In this document: positions 1 through 8,567 of the stretch, piece after piece
Position numbering within the stretch: position 1 is the first letter of the stretch
Layout of the letters: each line of letters starts with the position of its first letter
Assembly (NCBI RefSeq): GCF_000148725.1
Contig: NZ_GL476300.1
Span: forward strand, 1 to 64,000
Direction: 5' to 3'
Length of the DNA stretch: 64,000 bases
DNA from: Roseibium sp. TrichSKD4
GTDB lineage: Bacteria; Pseudomonadota; Alphaproteobacteria; Rhizobiales; Stappiaceae
Translations under genes and position numbers: made by a program
The notes under the pieces: generated by a model
The model's database searches: none
What the model saw: the letters and a program-made list of their open reading frames with translations, nothing else
What the model was told of the DNA's origin: nothing

Positions 1-469
1 TTCCCTCAGGACCAATCCGTTTGCGCCAGCGGGTATGGTTGAGGGACAATGGGGAATCGGTGCTGGAAAAACTCAAAACCGCAGAAAGACTGCCAGTAGG
101 GGTTTTCAACCCAACGCTCAACCGTCTCTTCATCGGAAAGATCGTACATGTGCTTGAGAAAGTGCAGCCCGGCCATCAGACGCGTTGGTTTGGCCGGTCG
201 TCCCAAGGGGCGATAATGCCTGCCGAACTCCGCATCAAATTCATCCCAAGGCATCAGACCAGACAGCCGCACCAACGAATGGTTCATATCGATGATTGCG
301 GCCAGGCGTTCCTTGAACAGATCGCCACACCGTTTGTTGCGTTTTGAAGGTCTCATGAGAATATGCCAGAAAATGCGTGCTTCGGATCAACTAACCGGCA
401 TATTCACACATCCAAAACCCAATGGGTATCCATACTCTTCAATCAGTTAAGGGGTTTTTCAGCGCGAAC
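1..469 (-). mobile_element. Right-end part of an IS5-type insertion sequence (copy 1)
   Basis: This stretch matches 26362-26832, the right third of the complete element, in the same orientation. I see only three differences, all within bases 34-58: a lost C after 34, a lost T after 46, and C instead of T at 58. The element ends at 469 in GCGCGAAC, exactly as copy 2 does, and is followed by CACTTA. That is the reverse complement of the TAAGTG duplication flanking copy 2. The left part lies outside the window, so completeness cannot be judged. Confidence 0.9.
6..356 (-). pseudogene. IS5-type transposase, N-terminal part, frameshifted
   Basis: The first ~100 residues are identical to the transposase at 25370-26719 (start MRPSKRNKRCGDLF; DUF772-type N-terminal domain). 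The two single-base deletions at ~34 and ~46 then throw the frame off and it runs out of the window. As written it cannot make the DDE catalytic core. Because the two deletions sit 12 bases apart and the rest is identical to copy 2, a sequencing or assembly error is as likely as real decay. Confidence 0.75.
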
Positions 470-523
470 CACTTAGCATCGATTTTCCTTGTCCCCTCCC
501 ATCTCCATCCTCGGCCGGAAGCA

Positions 524-541
524 GGGTTGCATGAGCAACCC
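524..541 (+). promoter_or_regulatory. Hairpin in the ardA leader
   Basis: GGGTTGC-ATGA-GCAACCC is a perfect 7-bp stem with a 4-base loop. It ends 10 bases before the ardA Shine-Dalgarno sequence (GGAGAG at 551). It could be an operator or a leader stem affecting translation. Only the symmetry and position support this. Confidence 0.4.
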
Positions 542-560
542 ACTACTAACGGAGAGAAAC

Positions 561-1079
561 ATGAAGGAGATAAACTCAGACATTCAAATCTATGTAGCCT
601 GTCTAGCTTCATACAATAACGGCATCTTGCACGGCGGTTGGATTGATGCCTGTCAGACAGCGGATGATATCCGCTATGCGATCCACGACATATTGAAGAC
701 CTCACCCATTGAAGGGGCGGAAGAATACGCCATCCATGATCATGAAGGCTTTGAGGGCGTCTGGATACGTGAATATGAAGATATTGATTATATCGCCAAG
801 CTTGCAGCCTTTCTTGAGGAGCATGGAGAGCTAGGCGGTAAACTTGTTGAGTATTTTGGAGACATTGAAACAGCCGAAGAGGCTTTATCAGATCGCTACC
901 ACGGTGAATTTAAATCCTTGTCGGAATTTGCCGAAAACCTGACCGAAGAAACAACAGAAGTTCCGGGCAACCTGCGGTTTTATATTGATTATGAAGCCAT
1001 GGGGCGAGATCTGGCGATCAGCGATGTGATTGCCATCGAAACGGGCTTCGAAGCCGTGCATGTATTCTGGAGCTGCTAA
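561..1079 (+). CDS. ardA: Antirestriction protein ArdA
   Basis: This 172-residue acidic protein belongs to the ArdA family of DNA mimics, which block type I restriction enzymes when a mobile element enters a new host. The family hallmark YNNGILHGGWIDA lies near the N-terminus, followed by YAIHDHEGFEG and the acidic middle typical of ArdA. The length is normal (about 165-180). I chose the ATG at 561 because GGAGAG lies 5-10 bases upstream; an in-frame ATG at 489 has no such site and lies close to the IS end. The next gene starts 2 bases after the stop, so they are probably co-transcribed. Its place next to relaxase genes fits a mobilisable element or its remnant. Confidence 0.93.
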   Translation: MKEINSDIQIYVACLASYNNGILHGGWIDACQTADDIRYAIHDILKTSPIEGAEEYAIHDHEGFEGVWIREYEDIDYIAKLAAFLEEHGELGGKLVEYFGDIETAEEALSDRYHGEFKSLSEFAENLTEETTEVPGNLRFYIDYEAMGRDLAISDVIAIETGFEAVHVFWSC

Positions 1080-1080
1080 G

Positions 1081-1380
1081 ATGACCCAGCACGAATACAC
1101 AATCACATGGCATGATGGTGTGCAGGATATAGAGATCCGTATCCTGCATACGCCTTTAAAATGGAACGTGATTTCTCATCTGGAAATCCAATCGATCAAA
1201 CCCAAGCGCTGCGCCTTGCCGATCACAGGAACGGGTTACTTATCCCATCACTTTGCGCCAGAATCTATTGATTTGGAAGAAACCACCATCACGGAACTGG
1301 TGACTAACTGGCTGAATGAAGGTGACCGTCCGGCGAAGGCGCTCTGGCGCGACACCGATGCGGCCTGTTACGCTGCCTGA
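1081..1380 (+). pseudogene. Small gene downstream of ardA, 3' end displaced by IS66
   Basis: The gene starts with ATG two bases after ardA and reads MTQHEYTITWHDGV. I do not recognise a family with a known function; it looks like the small conserved protein often encoded beside ardA. After codon 80 (WLNE) the reading frame enters the IS66 element at 1322 and stops at 1378-1380. Joining 1320 to 3784 across the 8-base duplication restores an in-frame ending of 20 codons that stops at 3844-3846, giving a 100-residue original protein. The present product carries 19 foreign residues instead. The loss is therefore recent enough that both parts remain open. Confidence 0.8.
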
Positions 1381-1390
1381 GCAGCGTAAC
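1367..1390. terminator. Perfect hairpin at the 3' end of tnpC
   Basis: GTTACGCTGC-CTGA-GCAGCGTAAC is a perfect 10-bp stem with a 4-base loop that includes the tnpC stop. It lies about 45 bp inside the IS end and has no T-run. It may protect the transposase mRNA or limit read-through from outside. Confidence 0.45.
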
Positions 1391-2891
1391 GCCAGGGCAG
1401 AAGTTCGTCGAGGCGTGTGATTTTGTGGTCGGCGACTTGACCGAGGACCCAGGTCAGCCAGGCCTGAGGGTCAACACCGTTGAGCTTGGCCGTTTCGATC
1501 AGGGTATAAGCGATAGCCATGGCTTTGCCGCCGCCTTGGGAGCCTGAGAACATCCAATTTTTGCGTCCGATGGCGACGGGTTTAACGGCGCGCTCGGCGG
1601 TGTTGTTATCCAATTCCAGATGGCCGAGCTCAAGGTATGGGCGTGCTTTCGGCATTCGGCCCAAGGCATAGCGGATGGCCTGCGCGAGTGGTGACTTTCC
1701 CGAGATTTTGGGCAATTGCGTCTGCAACCATTCTTCCAAGGCGTCAAAGATCGGTTTTGCCCTAGCCTGCCGGATGGTAGCGCGGTCTTCGGGGGGCATG
1801 CCCCTGATCTCTTTCTCGATAGCGTAAAGCTCAGCAATCCGGCGGATGACTTCTTCGCAATGGCGCTGCCCTGCGAGGAGAAGACATCCACGAACTTGCG
1901 TCGTACATGCGCATGCAGCCATCTCATCGGCTTTGTCGTCACCGAACACACCGTTGAACCCGGAATATCCATCCGCATGGACCCAGCCCTTGTATCCCGA
2001 CAAATGAGCAACGGGATGCTCTCCTTTGCGATCCACCGTGAACTGATACCATGCACAGGGTGGCGATTGGCCAGACCAGGCACGCTCATCCCGCACATAG
2101 GTCCAGACCCGCGCCGTTTTGGTCTTCTTGTTGCCGGGGGCCAGCATTTTGATGGGCGTATCGTCGGCAAAAAGCGCAGGTCCTTGCCGCACCATCCGTC
2201 CGATGGCATCGGCAAGAGGTTCCAGCAGGGCCGTCGAGCGACCAACCCAGTCGGCCATGGTCGAGCGGTCCAGATCGACGCCTTCACGGGCAAAGATCTG
2301 GCTCAGGCGATAGAGGGGTAAATGATCGGCATATTTGCTTACCAGAACATGGGCCAACAATCCCGGTCCGGGCCGCCCACGCTCAATGGGGCGCGATGGC
2401 AGCGGCGCTTGCACAATCGCCTCGCACCATGAACAGGCTTTGCGGGGCCGGATGATCCGCTTCACCTTGAAGCGTCCCGGCACGTATTCCAACTCTTCGG
2501 TGACATCCTCACCCAGGGTGCGCAAGTTGCCACCACAACGACCGCATTCATCACCGGGAGAGAGCTCCTCGTCTTCCCGATCCAGATGATCCGGCAAGGG
2601 CTTGCGGCTGTGTTTGCGCTTCGGCTTTGGATCAACTCCCTCCTGCGACGGGGCGGGCTGTTTTGCCTGGTCTTCAGCGGCCTCAACAATCTCGGCGTCC
2701 TCGAGCAGATCGAGATTGAGCTGATCCAGACCCTCAGACTTGGAGCCGAACCGATGCCGATTGGCCCCGTGCAACTGGTGTTGAAGCTGCTCGACCTTGA
2801 GGCTCAGAGCCTTGACCTCGTCGGCCAGAAGGCGGTTCACCGCCCTCAATTCGGCGGGGTCCTCCGGGGTGATATCAAGGTCCTTCAGCAT
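1368..2891 (-). CDS. tnpC: IS66 family transposase TnpC
   Basis: This 507-residue protein is the DDE transposase of IS66 elements. It begins with a leucine-rich coiled-coil region (residues ~15-45). A CGRCGG zinc-finger-like motif follows around residue 115-120, then the central IS66 catalytic domain ([19 protein letters not shown]) and the C-terminal [12 protein letters not shown] block typical of the family. Length is normal. tnpB lies 69 bases upstream on the same strand. Confidence 0.95.
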   Translation of the reverse strand: MLKDLDITPEDPAELRAVNRLLADEVKALSLKVEQLQHQLHGANRHRFGSKSEGLDQLNLDLLEDAEIVEAAEDQAKQPAPSQEGVDPKPKRKHSRKPLPDHLDREDEELSPGDECGRCGGNLRTLGEDVTEELEYVPGRFKVKRIIRPRKACSWCEAIVQAPLPSRPIERGRPGPGLLAHVLVSKYADHLPLYRLSQIFAREGVDLDRSTMADWVGRSTALLEPLADAIGRMVRQGPALFADDTPIKMLAPGNKKTKTARVWTYVRDERAWSGQSPPCAWYQFTVDRKGEHPVAHLSGYKGWVHADGYSGFNGVFGDDKADEMAACACTTQVRGCLLLAGQRHCEEVIRRIAELYAIEKEIRGMPPEDRATIRQARAKPIFDALEEWLQTQLPKISGKSPLAQAIRYALGRMPKARPYLELGHLELDNNTAERAVKPVAIGRKNWMFSGSQGGGKAMAIAYTLIETAKLNGVDPQAWLTWVLGQVADHKITRLDELLPWRYAAQAA

Positions 2892-2960
2892 CTTCGATCT
2901 TATATCAGATCAAGGGCGTAAGTTGAATCCCGAGAGGCGCGCAAACGCCAATATATTGGC

Positions 2961-3308
2961 CTATCCGACGCTCAGGGGCCGCCATGTTTTTTGCGGCATC
3001 CGCCAGTCTATGCCTTCAAGCAACATCGACAATTGCGCGGGCGTCACGCTGACCTTACCGTCCTTCGCAGCAGGCCAAACAAACCGGCCCTTCTCAAGGC
3101 GCTTGCTGAACAGGCATGCGCCCTGTCGATCCCACCAGATGATCTTCAGCAGATCACCGCGCCGTCCCCGGAACACAAACAGATGTCCAGAATAGGGTTC
3201 AAGCTCCAGAACCTTCTCCGCCTGAGCCGCCAAAGTGTTGAACCCGCGCCGCATGTCCGTCACCCCGGCAGCCAGCCAAACCCGCGCGTTGGACGGCACG
3301 GGGATCAC
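2961..3308 (-). CDS. tnpB: IS66 accessory protein TnpB (IS66 Orf2)
   Basis: A 115-residue protein of the TnpB/Orf2 family found in nearly all IS66 elements. It starts [20 protein letters not shown] and contains [19 protein letters not shown], the family signature. It is required with TnpA and TnpC for full transposition in studied elements, though its biochemical role is unclear. The start overlaps the end of tnpA by 4 bases, indicating translational coupling. Confidence 0.95.
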   Translation of the reverse strand: MIPVPSNARVWLAAGVTDMRRGFNTLAAQAEKVLELEPYSGHLFVFRGRRGDLLKIIWWDRQGACLFSKRLEKGRFVWPAAKDGKVSVTPAQLSMLLEGIDWRMPQKTWRPLSVG

Positions 3309-3712
3309 GGCATTAGACCTTCAACCAAAGCCAGCACCGTCGGCAGCGCCGTCGTCCCTTCCACCAATACCCGCCGCCCGTCCGACAGCGTGATATCAAC
3401 CCGCTGAGCCGACAACGGCATATCCGAGGCAAGCGCCGCGATCTGGTGGCCTGGTGCGGCCTGCGGGCCCTCTATCTCCACTGGTAGAAACGCCGCTCCA
3501 TCAAGGACGCAATCGCTGTCTTCTGGCGCAAACCGCTCATCACGCAGCCAGTTGTGGATCAGGTTCGCATTCATCGCAGAGCGGCGCGCAACCTGCGCAA
3601 CCGAAACCCCCGGCACTCTGGCCTGCAAACAGATCGACCGCTTCTCGTCATCCGACCAAAACCGCTTCTTGCTGCCCTTCTTCGTACCCAAAATGTGCCT
3701 CACAATGTCCAT
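3305..3712 (-). CDS. tnpA: IS66 accessory protein TnpA (helix-turn-helix)
   Basis: A 135-residue protein with an N-terminal helix-turn-helix of the transposase IS3/IS911 type ([15 protein letters not shown], then [20 protein letters not shown]). It probably binds the element ends. The start codon lies inside an inverted repeat (3704-3729), which may limit translation. It overlaps tnpB by 4 bases. Confidence 0.92.
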   Translation of the reverse strand: MDIVRHILGTKKGSKKRFWSDDEKRSICLQARVPGVSVAQVARRSAMNANLIHNWLRDERFAPEDSDCVLDGAAFLPVEIEGPQAAPGHQIAALASDMPLSAQRVDITLSDGRRVLVEGTTALPTVLALVEGLMP

Positions 3713-3729
3713 TAACGAAAATGGACATT
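3704..3729 (-). promoter_or_regulatory. Inverted repeat over the tnpA start codon
   Basis: AATGTCCATT at 3704-3713 and AATGGACATT at 3720-3729 form a perfect 10-bp inverted repeat with a 6-base spacer. The tnpA ATG (3710-3712) is inside it. In mRNA it would hide the start codon, a common way for insertion sequences to keep transposition low; as DNA it could be an operator. Confidence 0.5.
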
Positions 3730-3783
3730 ATCACCCCACTGCGCTCCCCGTCAGAGCGGGAATACCGAACGCTCACGAATGAA

Positions 3784-3846
3784 GAGGCACAAAAACCCCA
3801 CTGGCAAAAGCATCTGGAATGCAGCAGGCAATACGCATTGTTTTAA
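3784..3846 (+). pseudogene. 3' remnant of the small gene split by IS66
   Basis: These 20 codons plus stop (EAQKPHWQKHLECSRQYALF, TAA at 3844-3846) join in frame to codon 80 of the gene at 1081 once the IS66 and one copy of GAATGAAG are removed. The fragment has no start of its own. It ends convergent with, and overlapping by 3 bases, the stop of the relaxase gene. Confidence 0.75.
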
Positions 3847-6233
3847 TGCCGTCTTGGAATAAATGATCGATCAGGAGCGCGTGACCAAACGCGCTCTTGT
3901 TCATCCCGATCTTTTTCAAGGCAGCGCAGTGAAGCCTTGTCAGCATACAGCCTTACCTCTTCACGGTGGCGAGACATCGCTACATAAGACAGATGCGAAT
4001 CCATTGTTTTAGAGCCCAGCACAAACGCCCGATCTACCGTTGCCCCTTGGGATTTATGGATGGTGATGGCGTAGCCGTGATCAATCTCGCTATAGAGTGA
4101 AGGATTAACGCACACACTGCGCGCCAGCCCATCCTCATCATCAAGACGGATCGTAAGCTGCCCCTCATCAATGGCCTCGACAGTGCCAAGCATGCCGTTT
4201 TTCACGCCAAGCGTTCGATCATTCTTGGTCAACACAATGCGATCCGTCACAGCAAAGGCGCGCGGGCCGTGGCTGGTGTAAAGCAGCGCCTCGTGACTTA
4301 ACTCACCAGCAGCTTTTTTCATCTGACGGATGGTCTGATTGATCGCATGAACATCCTTGCGGCGATGCGCAAGCGCTAGCCGTGAAGCCTCATCCCCATA
4401 AAGTTCCTGATCGGTCAAATACCCTTCGGCCAGCTTAGCAATGGCTTCATTGGGTTCACGGGTTTGAATGATGCACCCGTTTTCACGGTAGGCGGACAAG
4501 GCTTCTTTGTTTTTGCCATCTGCAAATAGGCGTGTGGCCTGTCGCTGCCACTCAAACCATTGACGGCGCACTTCTGTCAGCTTGGCTGTATCAACGCTGC
4601 CAGCAATATCCTTAAACGGCGTACCTGCCTGAATAGGCTGAAGCTGTTCAGGATCACCAACCAGCACAATCTTTGCGCCAGAGCGGGCAGCTTCATGAAC
4701 AAATTTCGCGAGTTGCTTTGCGCCAATCATCCCAGCCTCATCAATGACGAGGACGGTGTTCTTATCCAAGCGCTCATACCCGCTTGCCCAGCTATGTTCT
4801 AACGAGGCTAGTGTTCGGCTCGTAATCCCTGATGAGCTTTTCAGCCCATCAGCAGCCTTGCCAGAGAGCGCCGCACCTATAACGCGATAGCCTTGTTTCC
4901 CCCAGGCTGATTTAGCGCTTTTAAGCATCGTGCTTTTACCCGCGCCAGCCAGACCAACAACGGAAGATAGCTGCTTGCCACTCAAGACGTGTTTAACCGC
5001 AGCCTCTTGTTCGGCGCTTAAACTGGCTCCATAGGCATCAGCCAGATGCGCGTTTTCATCGGCGATGGCTTTTTGAATAATGGCGCTATCAACATGATGA
5101 CTGGAACGACCTTCCAACTCATGGACACTGCCCATGAGATCACGCTTGCAGGCTTGAAACTCAGCGCTTGTGTAGCGCGCTTCAGTCCCGCGCCCAGAGA
5201 ACTTGACCAGATCACTACATTGAAGGGCGCGCTCTAACGCGCCATGCAACTCCATCGGATTGTCGATAAAGTCCGCCAGCCCGCGTAAAATATCAGAGCG
5301 CGTAAATTCCTCTTTTTTATCGGCAATGAGAGGGATGATATGCGCAGGATCGTGTCTGACCTTTTCTTTGTTTGAAAGCCGCTCTTCATCAAGCGGAACA
5401 ACCAAAGGCTGATCAGGATCGGCAAAAACAGATTGCTCAAACGCTTCTTTGAGCCGCAACCCTCGCGCTTCCTCAACGCTTGGAAGACTTTGCAGATCCC
5501 CAAGGCGATCCCGAACGATTTTTGTTTTTTCACCGACCCAGCGTGCAACGGAATAAACTTCGCCATTGCCATCAACGGCGACAAAGCCGCGTCTATCGCC
5601 ACGAGCAAGAGTGAATCCATGTTCTCTCAATGCGCTCGCAAAGGCTGCGCGGCTATCAGAAGCCTCCCAGCACTGACGAAATATCTGTTTGATCGCCTTA
5701 GGATCTTTATTGATCCGTTTGGCTTGCAGGGCTTCGATATTGGAATAGTTGAGCGGATCGCGCTGATCAGCATCTCTAAAGCCATCAGGCATATCCCAGC
5801 CATGCTCGATGTATAGATCACGGGCGAGACTTGTCAGCTTGCGCTTGAAGTGCGGCAGATTGATTGCCTTCATTTTGGCGACATCAATCCTCGACCACAC
5901 GCAATGCGCATGACGGCGGCCTTTCTTCTCATGAAACACGATAGCGCGGGGCTGCCCCTCCAACCCAAACGTCTCTTCGATACGGGTAATGGCCGTTTCA
6001 AAGACGCTGTTCGGCACATCTTCTGTTTGTGGTGGGCTGAGACTGACAGAGAAGAAGAACTGGCGGCAGCGTGTGCCTTTAGAGATCGCTTCGGCTTCCT
6101 GCAACGCGCCAAGCAGGTCAGTCGATAAAAATCCACTCACCTCATGCACCTCAACATGATCATTGTCATGCATGTTGAGAAGATGCTCTGCCAGCCGAAT
6201 AGCGCCCCCGCGCTGCGCCCCTTCTAAAATCAT
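3843..6233 (-). CDS. traA: Conjugative relaxase fused to a RecD-like helicase (TraA/MobQ type)
   Basis: A 796-residue two-domain mobilisation protein. Residues ~1-250 form a relaxase nuclease domain, starting MILEGAQRGGAIRLAEHLL, with the metal-binding histidine motif GRRHAHCVWSRID at about 105-117. Residues ~400-780 form a superfamily-1 helicase with Walker A GLAGAGKS (427-434), Walker B VLVIDEAG (494-501), VGDPEQLQPIQAG, and the RecD C-terminal ATIHKSQGATVD-like and YVAMSRHRE motifs. Such proteins nick DNA at oriT and unwind the strand for transfer. The start overlaps mobC by 4 bases. All motifs I looked for are intact. No type IV secretion genes are visible, so it would depend on a helper or be a remnant. 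Confidence 0.88.
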   Translation of the reverse strand: MILEGAQRGGAIRLAEHLLNMHDNDHVEVHEVSGFLSTDLLGALQEAEAISKGTRCRQFFFSVSLSPPQTEDVPNSVFETAITRIEETFGLEGQPRAIVFHEKKGRRHAHCVWSRIDVAKMKAINLPHFKRKLTSLARDLYIEHGWDMPDGFRDADQRDPLNYSNIEALQAKRINKDPKAIKQIFRQCWEASDSRAAFASALREHGFTLARGDRRGFVAVDGNGEVYSVARWVGEKTKIVRDRLGDLQSLPSVEEARGLRLKEAFEQSVFADPDQPLVVPLDEERLSNKEKVRHDPAHIIPLIADKKEEFTRSDILRGLADFIDNPMELHGALERALQCSDLVKFSGRGTEARYTSAEFQACKRDLMGSVHELEGRSSHHVDSAIIQKAIADENAHLADAYGASLSAEQEAAVKHVLSGKQLSSVVGLAGAGKSTMLKSAKSAWGKQGYRVIGAALSGKAADGLKSSSGITSRTLASLEHSWASGYERLDKNTVLVIDEAGMIGAKQLAKFVHEAARSGAKIVLVGDPEQLQPIQAGTPFKDIAGSVDTAKLTEVRRQWFEWQRQATRLFADGKNKEALSAYRENGCIIQTREPNEAIAKLAEGYLTDQELYGDEASRLALAHRRKDVHAINQTIRQMKKAAGELSHEALLYTSHGPRAFAVTDRIVLTKNDRTLGVKNGMLGTVEAIDEGQLTIRLDDEDGLARSVCVNPSLYSEIDHGYAITIHKSQGATVDRAFVLGSKTMDSHLSYVAMSRHREEVRLYADKASLRCLEKDRDEQERVWSRAPDRSFIPRRH

Positions 6234-6679
6234 GGGGCATCATCCCATTCATCCAGACGCTTCGTGCCAAGCGCTTTTAATAGCTCCGTGCGCAATACGC
6301 AGACATGCGCGTAAGCCTCATTGATTTTATCAATAATGTCCTGATCGACAGCCAACGTGCCGCTATTGGCATGGAATGCGAGCTGATTGAGATTGTTGGC
6401 GATGCGTGAGCTGCCCAGCATCCCCAGCACTTGCGTCAGTGCCTTCTGATCAGTGACAGGCTCAGGGCGGCGGCGTTTCTTACGCTTTGTCTCCTGATCA
6501 TCAAACAGGCACTTGCGAATATAGGCGCTCATGGACGAGCCCTTCGCCCAGTCTTCAAGTAAGGCGCGCTCATTACTGGATAAGCGCAGTGTCACCGGAG
6601 ATGCAGCCGCGTGAGACTTCTTCTCAGGCAGAGCCGTATGGTCGGAAAATTCTGATTTTAGGGCAACTAGGTGTTTCAT
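6230..6679 (-). CDS. mobC: MobC-like relaxosome accessory protein
   Basis: A 149-residue protein resembling plasmid mobilisation MobC proteins, which bind oriT and help the relaxase. Visible features are the ribbon-helix-helix-like region (VTLRLSSNERALLEDWAKGSS, split at residue ~30-50), the basic run KRKKRRR, and SSRIANNLNQLAFHAN, the pattern conserved in MobC. It overlaps traA by 4 bases downstream and the small gene upstream by 4 bases, so the three form a tightly coupled unit. Confidence 0.8.
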   Translation of the reverse strand: MKHLVALKSEFSDHTALPEKKSHAAASPVTLRLSSNERALLEDWAKGSSMSAYIRKCLFDDQETKRKKRRRPEPVTDQKALTQVLGMLGSSRIANNLNQLAFHANSGTLAVDQDIIDKINEAYAHVCVLRTELLKALGTKRLDEWDDAP

Positions 6680-6924
6680 CTTGACGGCCCCTGCATTTGT
6701 GGGGCGCGACGACGAACAGGCTTGCGAGATGGCGTTTTTAGGATCGCATCAACGTCGATGTTTTCTGCTTTGAGATGGCTTTCCCAATCCTCCAATTGGT
6801 CGAAGAGAGTGTTCCACTTCACACTCTCTGCCTGCACCATTTTCTTCCAATGAAATCTATATACTGCAGGTCGGGTTCGGATTGGTACTGCGGACACCTC
6901 TTTAGGATGAGGCCAACAAGACAT
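6676..6924 (-). CDS. Small protein upstream of mobC, 5' region replaced by IS3
   Basis: An unrecognised small gene. The longest frame (82 residues) begins with an ATG whose last base is the first base of the IS3 element. The start best supported by a ribosome site (GGAAG six bases upstream) is the ATG at 6840, giving 54 residues beginning MVQAESVKWNTL and ending in a basic tail. It overlaps mobC by 4 bases, so it probably belongs to the mobilisation operon. The original promoter, and any oriT upstream, would have been removed or displaced by the insertion. Confidence 0.5.
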   Translation of the reverse strand: MSCWPHPKEVSAVPIRTRPAVYRFHWKKMVQAESVKWNTLFDQLEDWESHLKAENIDVDAILKTPSRKPVRRRAPQMQGPSR

Positions 6925-6989
6925 GTCCTCCGTCAGCGCTTAATGGACAAATTGGTTTGATTTCGTAAGGGAGTGATTTTGGCTCATCA

Positions 6990-7385
6990 TTGCTAACTCA
7001 GGAGCAAATGATAAGACGAAAGAAGGATCGAGTGACCGACGATGCGGATCGGATCGTAAAAGACATCAAACGCCAGACCCGCCGTCGGTTTTCCGCTGAA
7101 GAGAAGATCCGCATAGTGGTTTCTGGTCTTCGAGGCGAAGACAGCATTGCAGAACTTTGCCGCCAGGAAGGTATCGCCCAGAGCCAGTATTATTCCTGGT
7201 CCAAGGACTTCATGGAAGCGGGCAAGAAACGGCTTGCTGGGGACGCAGCTCGTGAAGCCAGTTCTGATGAAGTAAAGTCTCTTCGCAAAGAGACGAGGGA
7301 CTTGAAGGAAGTGGTTGCAGAACAGGCTCTGGAACTTCGCCTTCTCAAAAAAAGCATGATCGGGGATGGGGTCGACGACGAATGA
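6990..7385 (+). CDS. IS3 family transposase OrfA
   Basis: This 131-residue protein has the helix-turn-helix of IS3 OrfA proteins (RFSAEEKIRIVVSGLRGED, then IAELCRQEGIAQSQYYSW), followed by a coiled-coil leucine-zipper region at ~95-125. It binds the element ends. It overlaps OrfB by 4 bases (ATGA), so OrfB is probably made by reinitiation rather than, or as well as, frameshifting. Confidence 0.92.
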   Translation: MLTQEQMIRRKKDRVTDDADRIVKDIKRQTRRRFSAEEKIRIVVSGLRGEDSIAELCRQEGIAQSQYYSWSKDFMEAGKKRLAGDAAREASSDEVKSLRKETRDLKEVVAEQALELRLLKKSMIGDGVDDE

Positions 7386-8362
7386 GATATCCCGCCTCCG
7401 AGAAACTTGAAATCATTCGACTGGTGGAGCAGTCCCATCTTCCAGTCAGACAGACGCTGGATCGGCTGGGTATTCCAAGGTCAACCTTCTACGTCTGGTA
7501 TGACAAATATCAAACCGGTGGCATAGATGCCTTGCAGGACACGGCCCCCATGCCTGCACGGGTCTGGAACCGGATCCCCGATGATATCCGCCAACAGGTC
7601 ATTGATCTGGCCCTGGAAGAACCGGAACTCTCACCTCGGGAGCTGGCTGTCCAGTTTACGGACACAAAGCAGTACTTCGTGTCTGAGGCCAGTGTTTACC
7701 GGTTGCTGAAAGCCCATGACCTCATCACCAGTCCGGCCTTTATCGTGGTCAAGGCAGCTGACGAGTTCAAGAACAAGACCACAGCGCCCAATGAGCTGTG
7801 GCAGACAGACTTCACCTATCTGAAGGTTATTGGCTGGGGTTGGTTTTACCTGTCAACAATCCTTGATGATTACAGCCGCTATGTCATCGCGTGGAAGCTG
7901 TGTACGACGATGTTGGCCAGTGATGTCACGGATACGTTGGAACTGGCCTTACAGGCTTCAGGCTGTAATCAGGCCAGTGTCCGCCACCGGCCAAGACTGT
8001 TGTCGGACAATGGGTCAAGTTACTTCGCCGGTGAGCTGGCCGACTGGCTCGACGACAAAGGCATGGACCATGTGCGTGGAGCCCCATACCACCCCCAAAC
8101 GCAGGGCAAGATCGAAAGATGGCATCAGACCTTGAAAAACCGGATCCTTCTGGAGAACTACTTCCTGCCCGGTGACCTCAAAGCCCAAATAAGCAAGTTC
8201 ATCAGCCACTACAATCATCACCGATATCACGAGAGCTTGAAGAACCTCACACCCGCTGACGTCTACTTCGGGCGCGGCGAACAAATCCTGCGCAAACGAG
8301 AAAGGATCAAACAAAGCACCATCGAACAACGCCGCTTGCAACACCGCAAACAGGCCGCCTAA
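7382..8362 (+). CDS. IS3 family transposase OrfB (DDE integrase core)
   Basis: A 326-residue catalytic subunit. An N-terminal helix-turn-helix (HLPVRQTLDRLGIPRSTFY) precedes an rve-type integrase core with all three acidic residues: D in WQTDFTYLK, D in LLSDNGSSY, and E in QGKIERWHQ. The C-terminal YNHHRYHESLKNLTPADVYFG block is typical of the family. No frameshift or stop is seen, so the protein should be functional. Confidence 0.95.
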   Translation: MRYPASEKLEIIRLVEQSHLPVRQTLDRLGIPRSTFYVWYDKYQTGGIDALQDTAPMPARVWNRIPDDIRQQVIDLALEEPELSPRELAVQFTDTKQYFVSEASVYRLLKAHDLITSPAFIVVKAADEFKNKTTAPNELWQTDFTYLKVIGWGWFYLSTILDDYSRYVIAWKLCTTMLASDVTDTLELALQASGCNQASVRHRPRLLSDNGSSYFAGELADWLDDKGMDHVRGAPYHPQTQGKIERWHQTLKNRILLENYFLPGDLKAQISKFISHYNHHRYHESLKNLTPADVYFGRGEQILRKRERIKQSTIEQRRLQHRKQAA

Positions 8363-8567
8363 TATCGACAAACAGATGAGCCAGATACTCCCTTAAACAA
8401 AACTCATATCTGTCCAAAAATCCCTGACGATGGACAATTTCGTGTGGTGCCATTTCCAAAAATGCATAAGCACCTTGAGGACCTTGAGCTAACCGCCTTA
8501 TGGTCGGCTCGATCAAAACTTGATTTCCCGCCCGCCAAGAGCGCGCATTTTAGCAAGAGGTTTTCCC

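Larger units (their letters stand above)
1322..3776 (-). mobile_element. IS66-family insertion sequence with 8-bp target duplication
   Basis: A complete 2455-bp element. The ends are GTGACCGTCCGG at 1322 and, on the other strand, GTGAGCGTTCGG at 3776. They are flanked by the 8-base direct repeat GAATGAAG at 1314-1321 and 3777-3784, the duplication length typical of IS66. It carries tnpA, tnpB and tnpC in the usual order on the minus strand. Its insertion splits the small gene behind ardA. No obvious damage is seen in the three genes, so the element may be active. Confidence 0.95.
6924..8436 (+). mobile_element. IS3-family insertion sequence without target duplication
   Basis: A 1513-bp element with two overlapping transposase genes. 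The ends match as inverted repeats: TGTCCTCCGTCAG at 6924 and, on the other strand, TGTCCATCGTCAG at 8436. Both then share TGGACA and, further in, AAGGGAGT and GGCTCATC. The flanks are ACA on the left and ATT on the right, so no 3-5 bp duplication is seen. That suggests a deletion or recombination at this copy, which sits between mobilisation genes and mtnA. Confidence 0.88.

Noticed and set aside
1499-2293. Second minus-strand frame within tnpC
   Set aside because: It overlaps the complete TnpC in another frame and has no family features.
8437-8567. Possible SAM-type riboswitch before mtnA
   Set aside because: I see no conserved riboswitch core or strong stem set in these 131 bases.
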